A DNA stretch of 38,472 nt from Chloroflexota bacterium (GTDB lineage: Bacteria > Chloroflexota > Dehalococcoidia > Lucifugimonadales > Australimonadaceae). The notes under the pieces were generated by a model. That model searched no databases. It saw only the letters and a list, made by a program, of their open reading frames with translations, and had not been told where the DNA came from. The position numbers and the translations under genes were made by a program. Positions 31,824 to 38,472 of the stretch are shown piece after piece (the stretch's first letter is position 1; each line of letters starts with the position of its first letter). The DNA lies in assembly GCA_009838965.1 (NCBI GenBank), contig VXQP01000047.1, positions 1 to 38,472 on the forward strand. The letters are read 5' to 3'.

Positions 31824-32957
31824 TCACGCGGGGCTGGGGACGCCTGCGATGGAGTAGAAGCGGGCGCAGTTGTCCCAGAGGATCTTGCGGCGGTCCTCGT
31901 CGGTGAAGGGCAGCTCGAAGAAGTTTTCGACCGCCGCGGGGTACTTCGAGTCGCCGTGGGGGTAGTCGGTCGAGAAGACGATGTTGTCGTTGCCGAAGGC
32001 GTCGATGGTGTACTTCGCGGGCAACTCGTCGGGCTCGACCGACACGTAGCACTGGCGCCTGAAGTACTCGCTGGGCGGCATCGTGAGGTCTTCCATGAAG
32101 ATGTCGGCCTCGCGCTCGTACCCCTCGTCCATGCGCCAGAGCATCCACGGGAGCCACGCGCAGTTCGCCTCGAGGAAGGCGACGTTCAGGCGCGGGTGAT
32201 GCTCCAGGACGCCTCCCGCCGCGAAGCTGCCGATGGCCAGCATCTGCTCGAACGGCTGCGCGTAGATGCGGCGCAGGCCGAAGTTCGGGTCGTAGTTCTC
32301 CGCGCTCTGGCGCGACCGCGACCCCGACGCCTCGTGGAAGCCCAGCGGGATGCCGAGCTCCTCCAGCGCGTCCCAGAGCGGCTCGTAGCAGGGGTCGTGC
32401 CAGCTCTTGCCGTTCACGATGTTGGAGCGCACGAACACGGCCTTGAACTTGAGGTCCTCGACGACGCGGTGCGCCTCCTCGACGGCGTCGTTGACGTCGT
32501 AGACGGAGATCATGCCCGCGCCGAGCAGCCGCGCCGTGTCGCCCTGGCAGAAGTCGTACAGCCAGTCGTTGTAGGCGCGGGCGATGGCGGCGGCGAAGCG
32601 CGGGTCGAGGTCGGGGATCGTCAGCACGCTGAGGCCCCGGCTGGGGAAGAGCACCGCGACGTCCAGCCCTTCGGCGTCCATCGCCTCCAGCTGGACCTCC
32701 GGCGACCAGCCGCGCGCGGAGTGGTCCCGGTAGAGGGCCTGGTTGCGCTCGTAGTTGTGGCCGCGGTGCGGCGTGCGGGCCCCGCGCATCGAGCGCTCGC
32801 GGTCGGGGAAGTAGACGCCGAGGTCGCGCACGTTCTCGGAGGTCATGCCGATGGGGGCCGCCGACTTGAACTCGGGGTCGATGTAGCGCTCCCAGAGGTC
32901 GGGCGGCTCCATGATGTGCATGTCGCTGTCGATGATGCTGAACCCGTTCTTTGCCAT
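31824..32957 (-). CDS. Amidohydrolase (ACMSD/amidohydro_2 family)
   Basis: A 377-aa TIM-barrel metal-dependent hydrolase or decarboxylase. The N-terminal DSDMHIMEP carries the first metal ligands, then LGFHEASGSRSR (barrel His) and STDYPHGDSKYP with the catalytic Asp near residue 335. The WERYIDPEFK segment is usual for COG2159-type proteins that decarboxylate or hydrolyse aromatic or dicarboxylic acids. A GGGAGAG ribosome site lies upstream. It starts 12 bp after the other amidohydrolase; the two are divergent paralogues, not a recent duplication. Operon: Rieske, amidohydrolase, amidohydrolase, cupin. Confidence 0.88.
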   Translation of the reverse strand: MAKNGFSIIDSDMHIMEPPDLWERYIDPEFKSAAPIGMTSENVRDLGVYFPDRERSMRGARTPHRGHNYERNQALYRDHSARGWSPEVQLEAMDAEGLDVAVLFPSRGLSVLTIPDLDPRFAAAIARAYNDWLYDFCQGDTARLLGAGMISVYDVNDAVEEAHRVVEDLKFKAVFVRSNIVNGKSWHDPCYEPLWDALEELGIPLGFHEASGSRSRQSAENYDPNFGLRRIYAQPFEQMLAIGSFAAGGVLEHHPRLNVAFLEANCAWLPWMLWRMDEGYEREADIFMEDLTMPPSEYFRRQCYVSVEPDELPAKYTIDAFGNDNIVFSTDYPHGDSKYPAAVENFFELPFTDEDRRKILWDNCARFYSIAGVPSPA

Positions 32958-32969
32958 CGTTGTCTCTCC

Positions 32970-34037
32970 CTAGACGTTGAAGAAGCGCTTGGCGTTGCCG
33001 CCGAGGACGGCGGCCTTGTCGTCGTCGGTGAGGCCGGGGTAGTGGGCGAGCTCGTCGATCTCCTCCTCGGCCTTGAGCGCGTCGACCTCGTGCGGGTAGT
33101 CGGAGGCGTAGGCGAACGGCGTCGCCCCGACGCGCTCGACGAGGTGGCCGAGCGTGCCCTCGCTCCCCTCGCAGCCGATCAGCACGTTGCCGCTCTTGAC
33201 CCACTCCTCGGCGTCCAGGCCCGACGCGCGGGGGCGGTACTCGTCCTCCCGCGCGATGCGGTCGAGCACGAACGCGAGCCAGCCGGCGCCGCCCTCCATG
33301 AAGCCGAGTTTGAGGTTGGGGAAGCGGTCGATCGCGCCCTGCCGGAAGAACGAGACGAAGTTAATGATGAGCGGCAGCGGGTGGTGGAGGATGTGGGATG
33401 CGCCGTTGTCGATGAAGCCCTCCATGCCGAGGTTGAGGTTGGAGCCGCCATGGAGCGCGAGCACGCAGCCGAGCCGTTCCGCCTCCTCGTAGACGGGCCA
33501 GTACATCTCGTGGCCGAGGTTCACGGGGAGCCCGCGCGTGGGGAGCATCGCGCCCGGCAGGCCGAGGTCCTCGACGGCGCGGCGGAGCTCCTTGACCGCC
33601 TCCGGCACGTTCTGCATGGGGATGAGCCCCATCGGGTGCAGGCGGTCGCTCACCTTCCGGTAGGCGGCGTGGACGTAGTCGTTGAAGCCCTGGCAGACGG
33701 CGACGGCGTAGTCCGGGTTCTGGATGATGCCGACCGCGAGCCCCTGGGTGGTGAACATGACCGCCTTGTCGATCTCGGCGCGTTCGAGGAAGGCGACCCA
33801 GTCCTCGCCGGAGCCCATGCGGTGCTCGCTGGCGTTGACCCGCTCGCGTCCGGCGGCCCCCGACGGCCGCGCCTGCGGCATGTGCATGCCGTCCAGGCCC
33901 GGGAAGAGCCTGCCGCCGGCGCTCCTGCTGCCGCTTATGACCGATTTGAACGGCTCCGGCATGAAGTCGAGCATCTCCATACTTGCCTCGATGATGTGCC
34001 CGTCGCAGTCGACGACGGGGAAAGCGCGCTTCGCCAT
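32970..34037 (-). CDS. Amidohydrolase (ACMSD/amidohydro_2 family), second paralogue
   Basis: A 355-aa paralogue of the preceding family member, with VDCDGHIIE at the start (HxE/H metal site), ALHGGSNLNLGMEG mid-barrel and YASDYPHEVDALK near the C-terminus (catalytic Asp in SDYPHE). FPNLKLGFMEGGAGWL is the usual penultimate barrel strand. GGAGG lies seven bases before ATG 34037; the frame upstream of that is an overlap with the Rieske gene. Likely a decarboxylase or hydrolase of a ring-cleavage product supplied by the Rieske oxygenase; that pathway is inference from operon position. Confidence 0.88.
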   Translation of the reverse strand: MAKRAFPVVDCDGHIIEASMEMLDFMPEPFKSVISGSRSAGGRLFPGLDGMHMPQARPSGAAGRERVNASEHRMGSGEDWVAFLERAEIDKAVMFTTQGLAVGIIQNPDYAVAVCQGFNDYVHAAYRKVSDRLHPMGLIPMQNVPEAVKELRRAVEDLGLPGAMLPTRGLPVNLGHEMYWPVYEEAERLGCVLALHGGSNLNLGMEGFIDNGASHILHHPLPLIINFVSFFRQGAIDRFPNLKLGFMEGGAGWLAFVLDRIAREDEYRPRASGLDAEEWVKSGNVLIGCEGSEGTLGHLVERVGATPFAYASDYPHEVDALKAEEEIDELAHYPGLTDDDKAAVLGGNAKRFFNV

Positions 34038-34057
34038 GTCTGCCTCCTCTCGCTGTT

Positions 34058-35359
34058 TCAGCGGCTCGTTGCTTCGACCCAGGGCGTTTCGCCCGCCCAG
34101 GTCGCCAGGACGCGTTCCACGTCCCTGATCATGTCCGGGCTCTCGCCCAGCTGGGCGGGCCAGTACTTCGTGATGCGCTCTGTCGAGTTCATGGACTGCC
34201 AGCGCTCCAGCGGCAGCTCGATGGAGTCGTTCAGCGCGGGGTCGCGCACGACGGCCATGGGGTCGCCGCCGTCCTCCACGATGCGCATCTGGTCCTTCAG
34301 CAGCTTGCGGTACATGATGACGCCGATGTCGGAGACGCCGAGCATCTCCTTCGTGCGGTCGGCGTTGGGCCCCTGCGTGATCCACGCGACGAAGTCCTGG
34401 TGGTTGCCGAGGTCGGAGGTGAGCCGTCCGTCGGGGTCGTAGAGCGGCACGTTGAAGTACGGCACGCGCTCCTGTTCAGGGATCGTGTGCCCCTCCGCCG
34501 CGGGGTAGAAGAACTTGGTGATGTGCATCGTGTGGGTGTCGTCGACCGGCACGCGGTACTGGAGGTGGCAGTTGAGCGTCCCGCCGACGAACAGCACGTT
34601 GGGGAAGAGGATGGGGTGCCCGATCGCCCAATCGTGGTGGAACTCGTCGCTGCCCTCCACGATGCGGCGCTTGATCATGCCGTGCTCGAAGACGTCGAAG
34701 CCTATCTTCTGGTGGCGCTTCGGTATCGTCGGGAACGTCTCGGCCTCGGCCAGCCCCAGCGCTATCGCCTTCTGCTGCTGCGTCCAGACGCCCCAGTAGC
34801 CGTGCAGCCACTCCAGATGGACGGGGTCGAGCGAGTTCTCCATGCACTGGAGCCAGTTGCAGGGGAGGTCGGCGATGCCGATGTCGCTCCAGGTGTTCTC
34901 CCACTCGTACGGCTCCCAGTGGGGGAGCAGGGGCGCGGGCTGCGGGCCCATGTAGGCGAAGACGAGCCCGCCGTACTCCTGGACGGGGTAGCCGGTGACC
35001 TTCACCTTCTCCTTGAAGCGCCCGTCCGGGTGGACGGTCTCCTCGAACGGCTGCTCGATGCACTGGCCGGTCTCGTCCATCATCCAGCCGTGGTACATGC
35101 AGCGGAGGCCGTGCTCCTCCGGTATGCCGTAGGAGAGGTCGACGCGGCGATGCGGGCAGAAGCGATCGATCAGTCCGAGCGTGCCGGAGCGGTCGCGGTA
35201 GAGGACGAGGTCCTCGCCGAGGATGCGGACGGCCCTGGTGGGGCGCTCCTCGAGTTGAGCGGCGGCGGCGACGGGATGCCAGTAGCGTCGGAAGAGGTCG
35301 CCCATGGGCGTGCCGGGTTCGATGCTGGAGAGTAGGTGGTTCTCTTCGGCTCCGAGCAT
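34058..35359 (-). CDS. Rieske non-heme iron oxygenase, aromatic ring-hydroxylating type
   Basis: A 433-aa oxygenase alpha subunit. The Rieske [2Fe-2S] ligands are C68 and H70 (FCPHRR) and C87 and H90 (CMYHGW). The mononuclear iron site is ENSLDPVHLEWLH (H181, H186, with a C-terminal Asp to complete the triad not pinned down). It resembles phthalate 4,5-dioxygenase-type enzymes that hydroxylate or demethylate aromatic compounds, taking electrons from a separate reductase that is not in the window. AAAGGGAGG precedes its ATG. First gene of the minus-strand operon with two amidohydrolases and a cupin. Confidence 0.9.
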   Translation of the reverse strand: MLGAEENHLLSSIEPGTPMGDLFRRYWHPVAAAAQLEERPTRAVRILGEDLVLYRDRSGTLGLIDRFCPHRRVDLSYGIPEEHGLRCMYHGWMMDETGQCIEQPFEETVHPDGRFKEKVKVTGYPVQEYGGLVFAYMGPQPAPLLPHWEPYEWENTWSDIGIADLPCNWLQCMENSLDPVHLEWLHGYWGVWTQQQKAIALGLAEAETFPTIPKRHQKIGFDVFEHGMIKRRIVEGSDEFHHDWAIGHPILFPNVLFVGGTLNCHLQYRVPVDDTHTMHITKFFYPAAEGHTIPEQERVPYFNVPLYDPDGRLTSDLGNHQDFVAWITQGPNADRTKEMLGVSDIGVIMYRKLLKDQMRIVEDGGDPMAVVRDPALNDSIELPLERWQSMNSTERITKYWPAQLGESPDMIRDVERVLATWAGETPWVEATSR

Positions 35360-35434
35360 GACATCCTCCCTTTGTCACGATTCTCGTCGTGTGCGCATGG
35401 TACAGCGGCTGATGGCGGCTGTACACGGGGAACT

Positions 35435-35595
35435 GGTTAAGGGGGCCAATGCCCCCGGAATCCTGGCCCTCTTAACCGTGATCCACGAGTGAACCGGACT
35501 GCAATTCTGGCCACTTGGCCACCTTAATCCGGGGTGTTCCGCAGGCGGTGGCCTGCTTCCCACTATTAAGGGGGCAAGGGGGCCATCGAAAACAA
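35435..35595. repeat. Cluster of TTAAGGGGGCCA motifs in alternating orientation
   Basis: Within the gap 35360-35908, which holds no gene I can support, are four copies of a 12-bp motif: TTAAGGGGGCCA at 35437, its complement at 35464-35475 and again at about 35514-35525, and TTAAGGGGGCAAGGGGGCCA at about 35575-35594. The first two form a 14-bp hairpin with one mismatch (35435-35448 with 35464-35477). A second, mutually exclusive hairpin GGGGGC-CAAT-GCCCCC lies at 35441-35456. The last two form a longer imperfect inverted repeat. Confidence 0.7.
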
Positions 35596-35837
35596 AGTTT
35601 ACGGGCCGGAGCCACCCTCACCGCGCACTGAAGCGCGTAGCAGACCGGGTGCTGCGGCAAGAGGTCATGCAACCAGCGTACGCGGCCGGGGCGCCATCGT
35701 GAAAGGGGCGCGTGTCAGCAGTTCACCAATCGAAGTGCAACTCGATGAGCCCGCCGTGCTGCCGCTCGTCCTCTTCCTCAGCGTTGCTCGGGGGGGTACG
35801 GAGCGAGTGTGTCGCGCCATCCGTCCCACGGCACGAC

Positions 35838-35866
35838 TTGATAACTGTCCGCTTGCCTGGGTAGGT
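35838..35866 (+). promoter_or_regulatory. Candidate promoter of the small acidic protein/HNH operon
   Basis: TTGATA (35838-35843), 17-bp spacer ending in TGG, then GTAGGT (35861-35866). The TG just before the weak -10 makes an extended -10 likely. Predicted start near 35873, about 36 bp before the first gene. Confidence 0.4.
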
Positions 35867-35908
35867 TGTGCCTCTGGTAGTTTGCACAGGCATCAGGGAG
35901 AAGGAACT

Positions 35909-36304
35909 GTGGACGTGACACGTTGGATGTTCCCTACCGAAGAAGAGGAGATTGCGGAAGTCTTGTCGTTGGCTCGCCGTATCGTCTCCACCGGATGGGA
36001 CAGCGGATGGGCATCTGATAAGGACGGCAACCAAGTTGAAGAATGGCAGGACGAGGCAGTCAACTTCAATCTGCTCGCAGCGTTCCTGAAAGTGGACGAC
36101 GTAATCGACGGCAGAATAGACTACGTGGTGCAGAGTAAGGCTACTGAGCAAGTCTTCGATATAATCCGGAATGAGATGGGCTCAGAAGAACTGAACGTAT
36201 ATGATTGGCAAACGGACCCCAACCGGACGAAAGAAGACGTATTGGGTGTGCTCGATAAAGCCTTACAGAACATGAAGGTGGATTCAAATGGTCACCAACC
36301 GTAG
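35909..36304 (+). CDS. Small acidic protein of unknown function, upstream of HNH nuclease
   Basis: A 131-aa protein starting at GTG 35909 or GTG 35915, with AAGGA just before (spacing favours 35915). The longer frame from 35699 has a different composition and is rejected. The protein is rich in Asp and Glu with FPTEEEEIAEVLSLARRIV, WQDEAVNFNLLAAFLKVDDVIDG and a C-terminal helix KEDVLGVLDKALQNMK. No recognised domain or signal. It overlaps the HNH gene by 17 bp and shares its low GC, so the two were probably acquired together; a partner or inhibitor of the nuclease is possible but only inferred. Confidence 0.6.
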   Translation: MDVTRWMFPTEEEEIAEVLSLARRIVSTGWDSGWASDKDGNQVEEWQDEAVNFNLLAAFLKVDDVIDGRIDYVVQSKATEQVFDIIRNEMGSEELNVYDWQTDPNRTKEDVLGVLDKALQNMKVDSNGHQP

Positions 36305-37058
36305 GTGGACGCGAAATGAATTGCTGGCAGCGCTCAATATGTACTGCCAGCTACCGTTCGGCAGGCTGCATGCCAGCAATCCGGCAATCATCCAACTCGC
36401 CCACGCGATGGGCCGCTCGCCTTCTGCGCTGGCGATGAAACTGGTCAACATAGCCAGCCTCGACCCCAAAATCACCTCTACAGGCCGCAGCGGGCTGCAG
36501 AATGCCTCCTCTCAAGACCGCCAGATGTGGGCAGAGATGCAAGACGACTGGGAGCGATTCGCTGTTGAAGCCGAGCGAGCCACTGCTGAGCTTGGCTTGG
36601 GAGAAGAATCTACTGAAGATCAAACAAGAGAAGATTCTTCTTCGTACGTAGGTGAGGATCGACCGATAGAGACAACAGCACGCATAGGGCAGAGATTCTT
36701 CAGAATGGCAGTACTTAGTGCATACAATGGGCGATGCTGTATCACAGGACTGTCATTTCCAAGCCTGCTCGTGGCCAGCCATATCGTGCCATGGAGCCAT
36801 GATAGAGACAACAGGGTCAACCCTCGTAACGGTCTGCTGTTGTCGGCTTTGCACGACAAAGCATTCGATTCTGGAATACTGACAATCAATGACGATATGA
36901 CCGTACGTGTTTCCAGCAACATTCTCGCAAGAGCGGACAGATTCTTTTCAGAATCAATCAGTAGTTATAACGGATATCCAATCACCCTTCCCCAGAAATT
37001 CGAGCCTGATAGAGGTTTCCTGCGCTACCACAGAGAGAACATCTACGTAGGTGACTGA
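36288..37058 (+). CDS. HNH endonuclease (HNH_2 type) with N-terminal helical DNA-binding domain
   Basis: A 256-aa protein. Residues about 7-60 (RWTRNELLAALNMYCQLPFG; GRSPSALAMKLVNIASLDP) form the helical domain seen at the N-terminus of many stand-alone HNH proteins. The catalytic domain has H165 (VASHIVPWS), N181 (NGLLLS) and H189 with D190 (LHDKAFDSG), plus GRCCITG upstream. The middle (95-125) is acidic and probably flexible. It likely cuts DNA as part of a restriction or defence function. It overlaps by 17 bp the small acidic gene upstream; no methylase is beside it. One sampled line is about 42% GC, far below the core genes. Confidence 0.85.
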   Translation: MVTNRRWTRNELLAALNMYCQLPFGRLHASNPAIIQLAHAMGRSPSALAMKLVNIASLDPKITSTGRSGLQNASSQDRQMWAEMQDDWERFAVEAERATAELGLGEESTEDQTREDSSSYVGEDRPIETTARIGQRFFRMAVLSAYNGRCCITGLSFPSLLVASHIVPWSHDRDNRVNPRNGLLLSALHDKAFDSGILTINDDMTVRVSSNILARADRFFSESISSYNGYPITLPQKFEPDRGFLRYHRENIYVGD

Positions 37059-37176
37059 ATAGAGGTCCCCCACTGCCATCCGGCCCTTGCCCCTCTCGCT
37101 CCTCGCCACCTACCATGGAAGGCCGGTGCACAGACTCAGGGTCGATGCGGCGGGCACCCGCCGGGCGGGAGCGCAG

Positions 37177-37206
37177 TGGCACCGAATGGCACCAAATGTC
37201 ACCATG
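37177..37206. repeat. Three tandem 10-bp repeats upstream of the LLM oxidoreductase gene
   Basis: TGGCACCGAA, TGGCACCAAA and TGTCACCATG follow each other without gap, sharing TGGCACC with a 10-bp period, i.e. one helical turn. They lie 44 bp before the LLM gene start. A perfect 7-bp inverted repeat CGGCGGG-CA-CCCGCCG (37148-37163) precedes them and may end the HNH transcript, though no T-tract follows. They could be an operator array. Confidence 0.5.
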
Positions 37207-37249
37207 AGAAAAGCGTCCCAGGAGTGAGCGGGGCGCGGTCAGGAGTGCA

Positions 37250-38167
37250 ATGGCCATCGCAGACCGCATGAAAGTCGGCATCGCGTCGCCGCATATCTTC
37301 ACGGACGGGAACGTGGACATGACGTTCGCGGCCTCGTACGTGCGCCGTGCCGAGGAGCTGGGCTACGCGAGCCTCTGGACGCAGGAGCGCGTCACCGGCT
37401 CGCCCACCGTCCTCCACCCGCTCTCGTTCCTCGCGTGGCTCGCGGGGCAGACGTCGACGGCGCGCATCGGGGTGTCGGTGCTGGTACTGCCGCGCCACAA
37501 CCCGGTGATGCTGGCGAAGCTGGCCGCCGACATCGACGTGATGAGCGGCGGGCGGCTCGTGCTCGGGGTCGGGCTCGGCAACAGCGGGGCGGAGCTGCCG
37601 ATGTACGGCATCACGGCAGAGCGCCGCGTCACGCGGTTCGTCGAGCAGGTGCAGGCGATCCGTGCGCTGTGGGGGCAGTCGCCGTCCGGCCACTCCGGCA
37701 CGTTCTACGACATCGCGGACGCGAGCATCTCGCCGAGGCCGGGGCATCCGCCGATCATCTTCGGGGCGAACGCCGACGCCGCCCTCGCGCGCAGCGTGCG
37801 CCACGCCGACGGGTGGATGGGCGCGGGCAGCGGGCCGCTCGCCGACTTCCCGCGCAAGGTGGCGCTCGTGCAGTCGCACCTCGCGGAAGCCGGGCGCGAT
37901 CCGGCGTCGTTCCCCATCTCCAAGCGTCTCTACCTGGCGGTCGACGACGACGAGGAACGTGCGAAACGCCGGCTGCGGGAGTGGTTCGGCTACTACTACG
38001 GCAACCCGGACAACGCGGAGCAGGCCGCCATCTGGGGCAGCGCGTCGAAGATAGGCGAGCTGCTGGAGGAGTGGGCCGAGATGGGGGTGGACGAGGTGCT
38101 GCTCAACCCGGTGTTCGACATGGATGAGCACCTGGAGCGGCTCGCGGACATCACGGGGCTGGCGTAA
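37250..38167 (+). CDS. LLM-class flavin-dependent oxidoreductase
   Basis: A 305-aa luciferase-like TIM barrel that uses FMN or F420. Typical strands: VGIASPH at the start, AEELGYASLWTQERV, TARIGVSVLVLPRHNPVMLAKLAADIDVMSGGRLVLGVGLG, and PIIFGANADAALARSVRHADGW. The NPVMLAK...SGGRL...GVGLG stretch is the family hallmark. AGGAG precedes its ATG. Enzymes of this group oxidise or reduce diverse small molecules; the substrate cannot be predicted. Such genes are abundant in SAR202-like genomes, recalled from literature. Confidence 0.88.
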   Translation: MAIADRMKVGIASPHIFTDGNVDMTFAASYVRRAEELGYASLWTQERVTGSPTVLHPLSFLAWLAGQTSTARIGVSVLVLPRHNPVMLAKLAADIDVMSGGRLVLGVGLGNSGAELPMYGITAERRVTRFVEQVQAIRALWGQSPSGHSGTFYDIADASISPRPGHPPIIFGANADAALARSVRHADGWMGAGSGPLADFPRKVALVQSHLAEAGRDPASFPISKRLYLAVDDDEERAKRRLREWFGYYYGNPDNAEQAAIWGSASKIGELLEEWAEMGVDEVLLNPVFDMDEHLERLADITGLA

Positions 38168-38172
38168 ACGTG

Positions 38173-38344
38173 TGTCATGTCGAGCGTAGCCGAGGCATCT
38201 CTCGGGGAAAGCGTCTGCGGAGGGCGAGATGTCACCTGAGAGATTCCTCGACTCCGCCACCGACTGCGTCGACGGCTCCGCTCGGAATGACAGGCGGGGG
38301 ACAAGGGAAGGGACCAGACGAGGTTCCTGCCTGCGCAGGAACGA
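38173..38344. repeat. Composite intergenic repeat with inverted pair
   Basis: TGTCATGTCGAGCGTAGCCG (from 38173) and the facing GGCTCCGCTCGGAATGACA (ending 38292) are imperfect inverted copies of the unit also seen at 10431-10487; together they could form a long hairpin after the LLM gene. The palindrome GTTCCTGCCTGCGCAGGAAC (38323-38342) follows, identical to those at 30-49 and 5993-6012. Confidence 0.75.
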
Positions 38345-38359
38345 CAGAGGCACTCTCGT

Positions 38360-38388
38360 TTGACACCCTTGGGGGCGGAGGATAGACT
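38360..38388 (+). promoter_or_regulatory. Sigma-70-type promoter
   Basis: Perfect TTGACA (38360-38365), 17-bp spacer, TAGACT (38383-38388). The predicted start near 38395 is about 43 bp before the ATG at 38438. This is the closest match to a consensus promoter in the window. Confidence 0.7.
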
Positions 38389-38437
38389 CGTGCTGTTCCC
38401 GCTCACCTTGCGGGGCCTACGGAAGAAGTTGCGTTAG

Positions 38438-38472
38438 ATGTACGGCGAACGCCGACCCGAATTCGATCCGGA
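38438..38472 (+). CDS. 5' end of a gene cut by the window edge
   Basis: ATG 38438 opens a frame (MYGERRPEFDP) that stays open to the last base. GGAAGAAG (38421-38428) is a plausible ribosome site nine bases upstream, and the promoter at 38360-38388 lies before it. Too short to identify. Confidence 0.45.
   Translation, partial: MYGERRPEFDP

Noticed and set aside
31695-34442. 915-aa plus-strand frame opposite the amidohydrolases
   Set aside because: Antisense shadow spanning three real genes and their gaps.
35699-35908. N-terminal 70-codon extension of the small acidic protein
   Set aside because: The extension has a different composition and covers the candidate promoter at 35838-35866; a ribosome site lies next to GTG 35909/35915.
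37177-37206. CRISPR-like array
   Set aside because: Only three 10-bp units with no spacers; a short tandem repeat, not CRISPR.

Overview
The window is a high-GC bacterial chromosome segment: sampled coding lines run near 68% G+C. I read it as Chloroflexota, probably Dehalococcoidia/SAR202-like. That is an inference from gene content: amidases, amidohydrolases, a Rieske oxygenase, an LLM-class flavin oxidoreductase and HpcH/HpaI-type aldolases interleaved with housekeeping genes. No rRNA, CRISPR array, transposase or integrase was seen. Real genes are tightly packed, and most long antisense frames are GC-driven shadows.

Left third (1-16850): rpoD and dnaG lie together on the minus strand. Divergent to them is an MFS transporter translationally coupled to a class II aldolase. 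A minus-strand operon follows (GatC/AtzG-like small protein, amidase, second class II aldolase), divergent from a HAD phosphatase that appears to be leaderless. Next on the minus strand come a beta-propeller lipoprotein, nadC, a DUF1643 gene, a DUF4258/DUF2283 toxin-antitoxin-like pair, miaB, a small aspartic-protease-like gene, tRNA-Ser(GCU) and another lipoprotein. A second AtzG-like/amidase pair runs on the plus strand.

Middle (16851-26481): a small two-helix membrane protein and a 30-bp relic of an amidase 3' end precede a low-GC island (about 48-50% in sampled lines). The island holds two overlapping minus-strand genes, a tryptophan-rich protein of unknown family and a 949-aa RapA/SNF2-type helicase. 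This pair is the best candidate for an undescribed two-gene, possibly defensive, system. Abutting it is a T-box leader controlling citramalate synthase (isoleucine pathway), with a genome-wide palindromic repeat embedded in the leader. A DUF6232-like gene and a convergent FAD/Fe-S dehydrogenase fusion follow.

Right third (26618-38472): a plus-strand cluster runs BlaI-like regulator with a membrane anchor, rsmG, YbhN-like flippase, HpcH/HpaI aldolase, beta-hydroxyacid dehydrogenase and a small membrane protein. Facing it is a minus-strand catabolic operon of Rieske oxygenase, two amidohydrolases and a cupin. A second low-GC patch (about 42% in one sampled line) holds a small acidic protein overlapping an HNH endonuclease gene. 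The window ends with an LLM-class oxidoreductase, mosaic repeats, and a well-formed promoter in front of a gene cut by the window edge.

Intergenic regions carry shuffled palindromic modules (REP/BIME-like), often where convergent genes would need terminators. Promoter-like sequences with near-consensus -35/-10 elements fit the sigma-70 factor encoded here.
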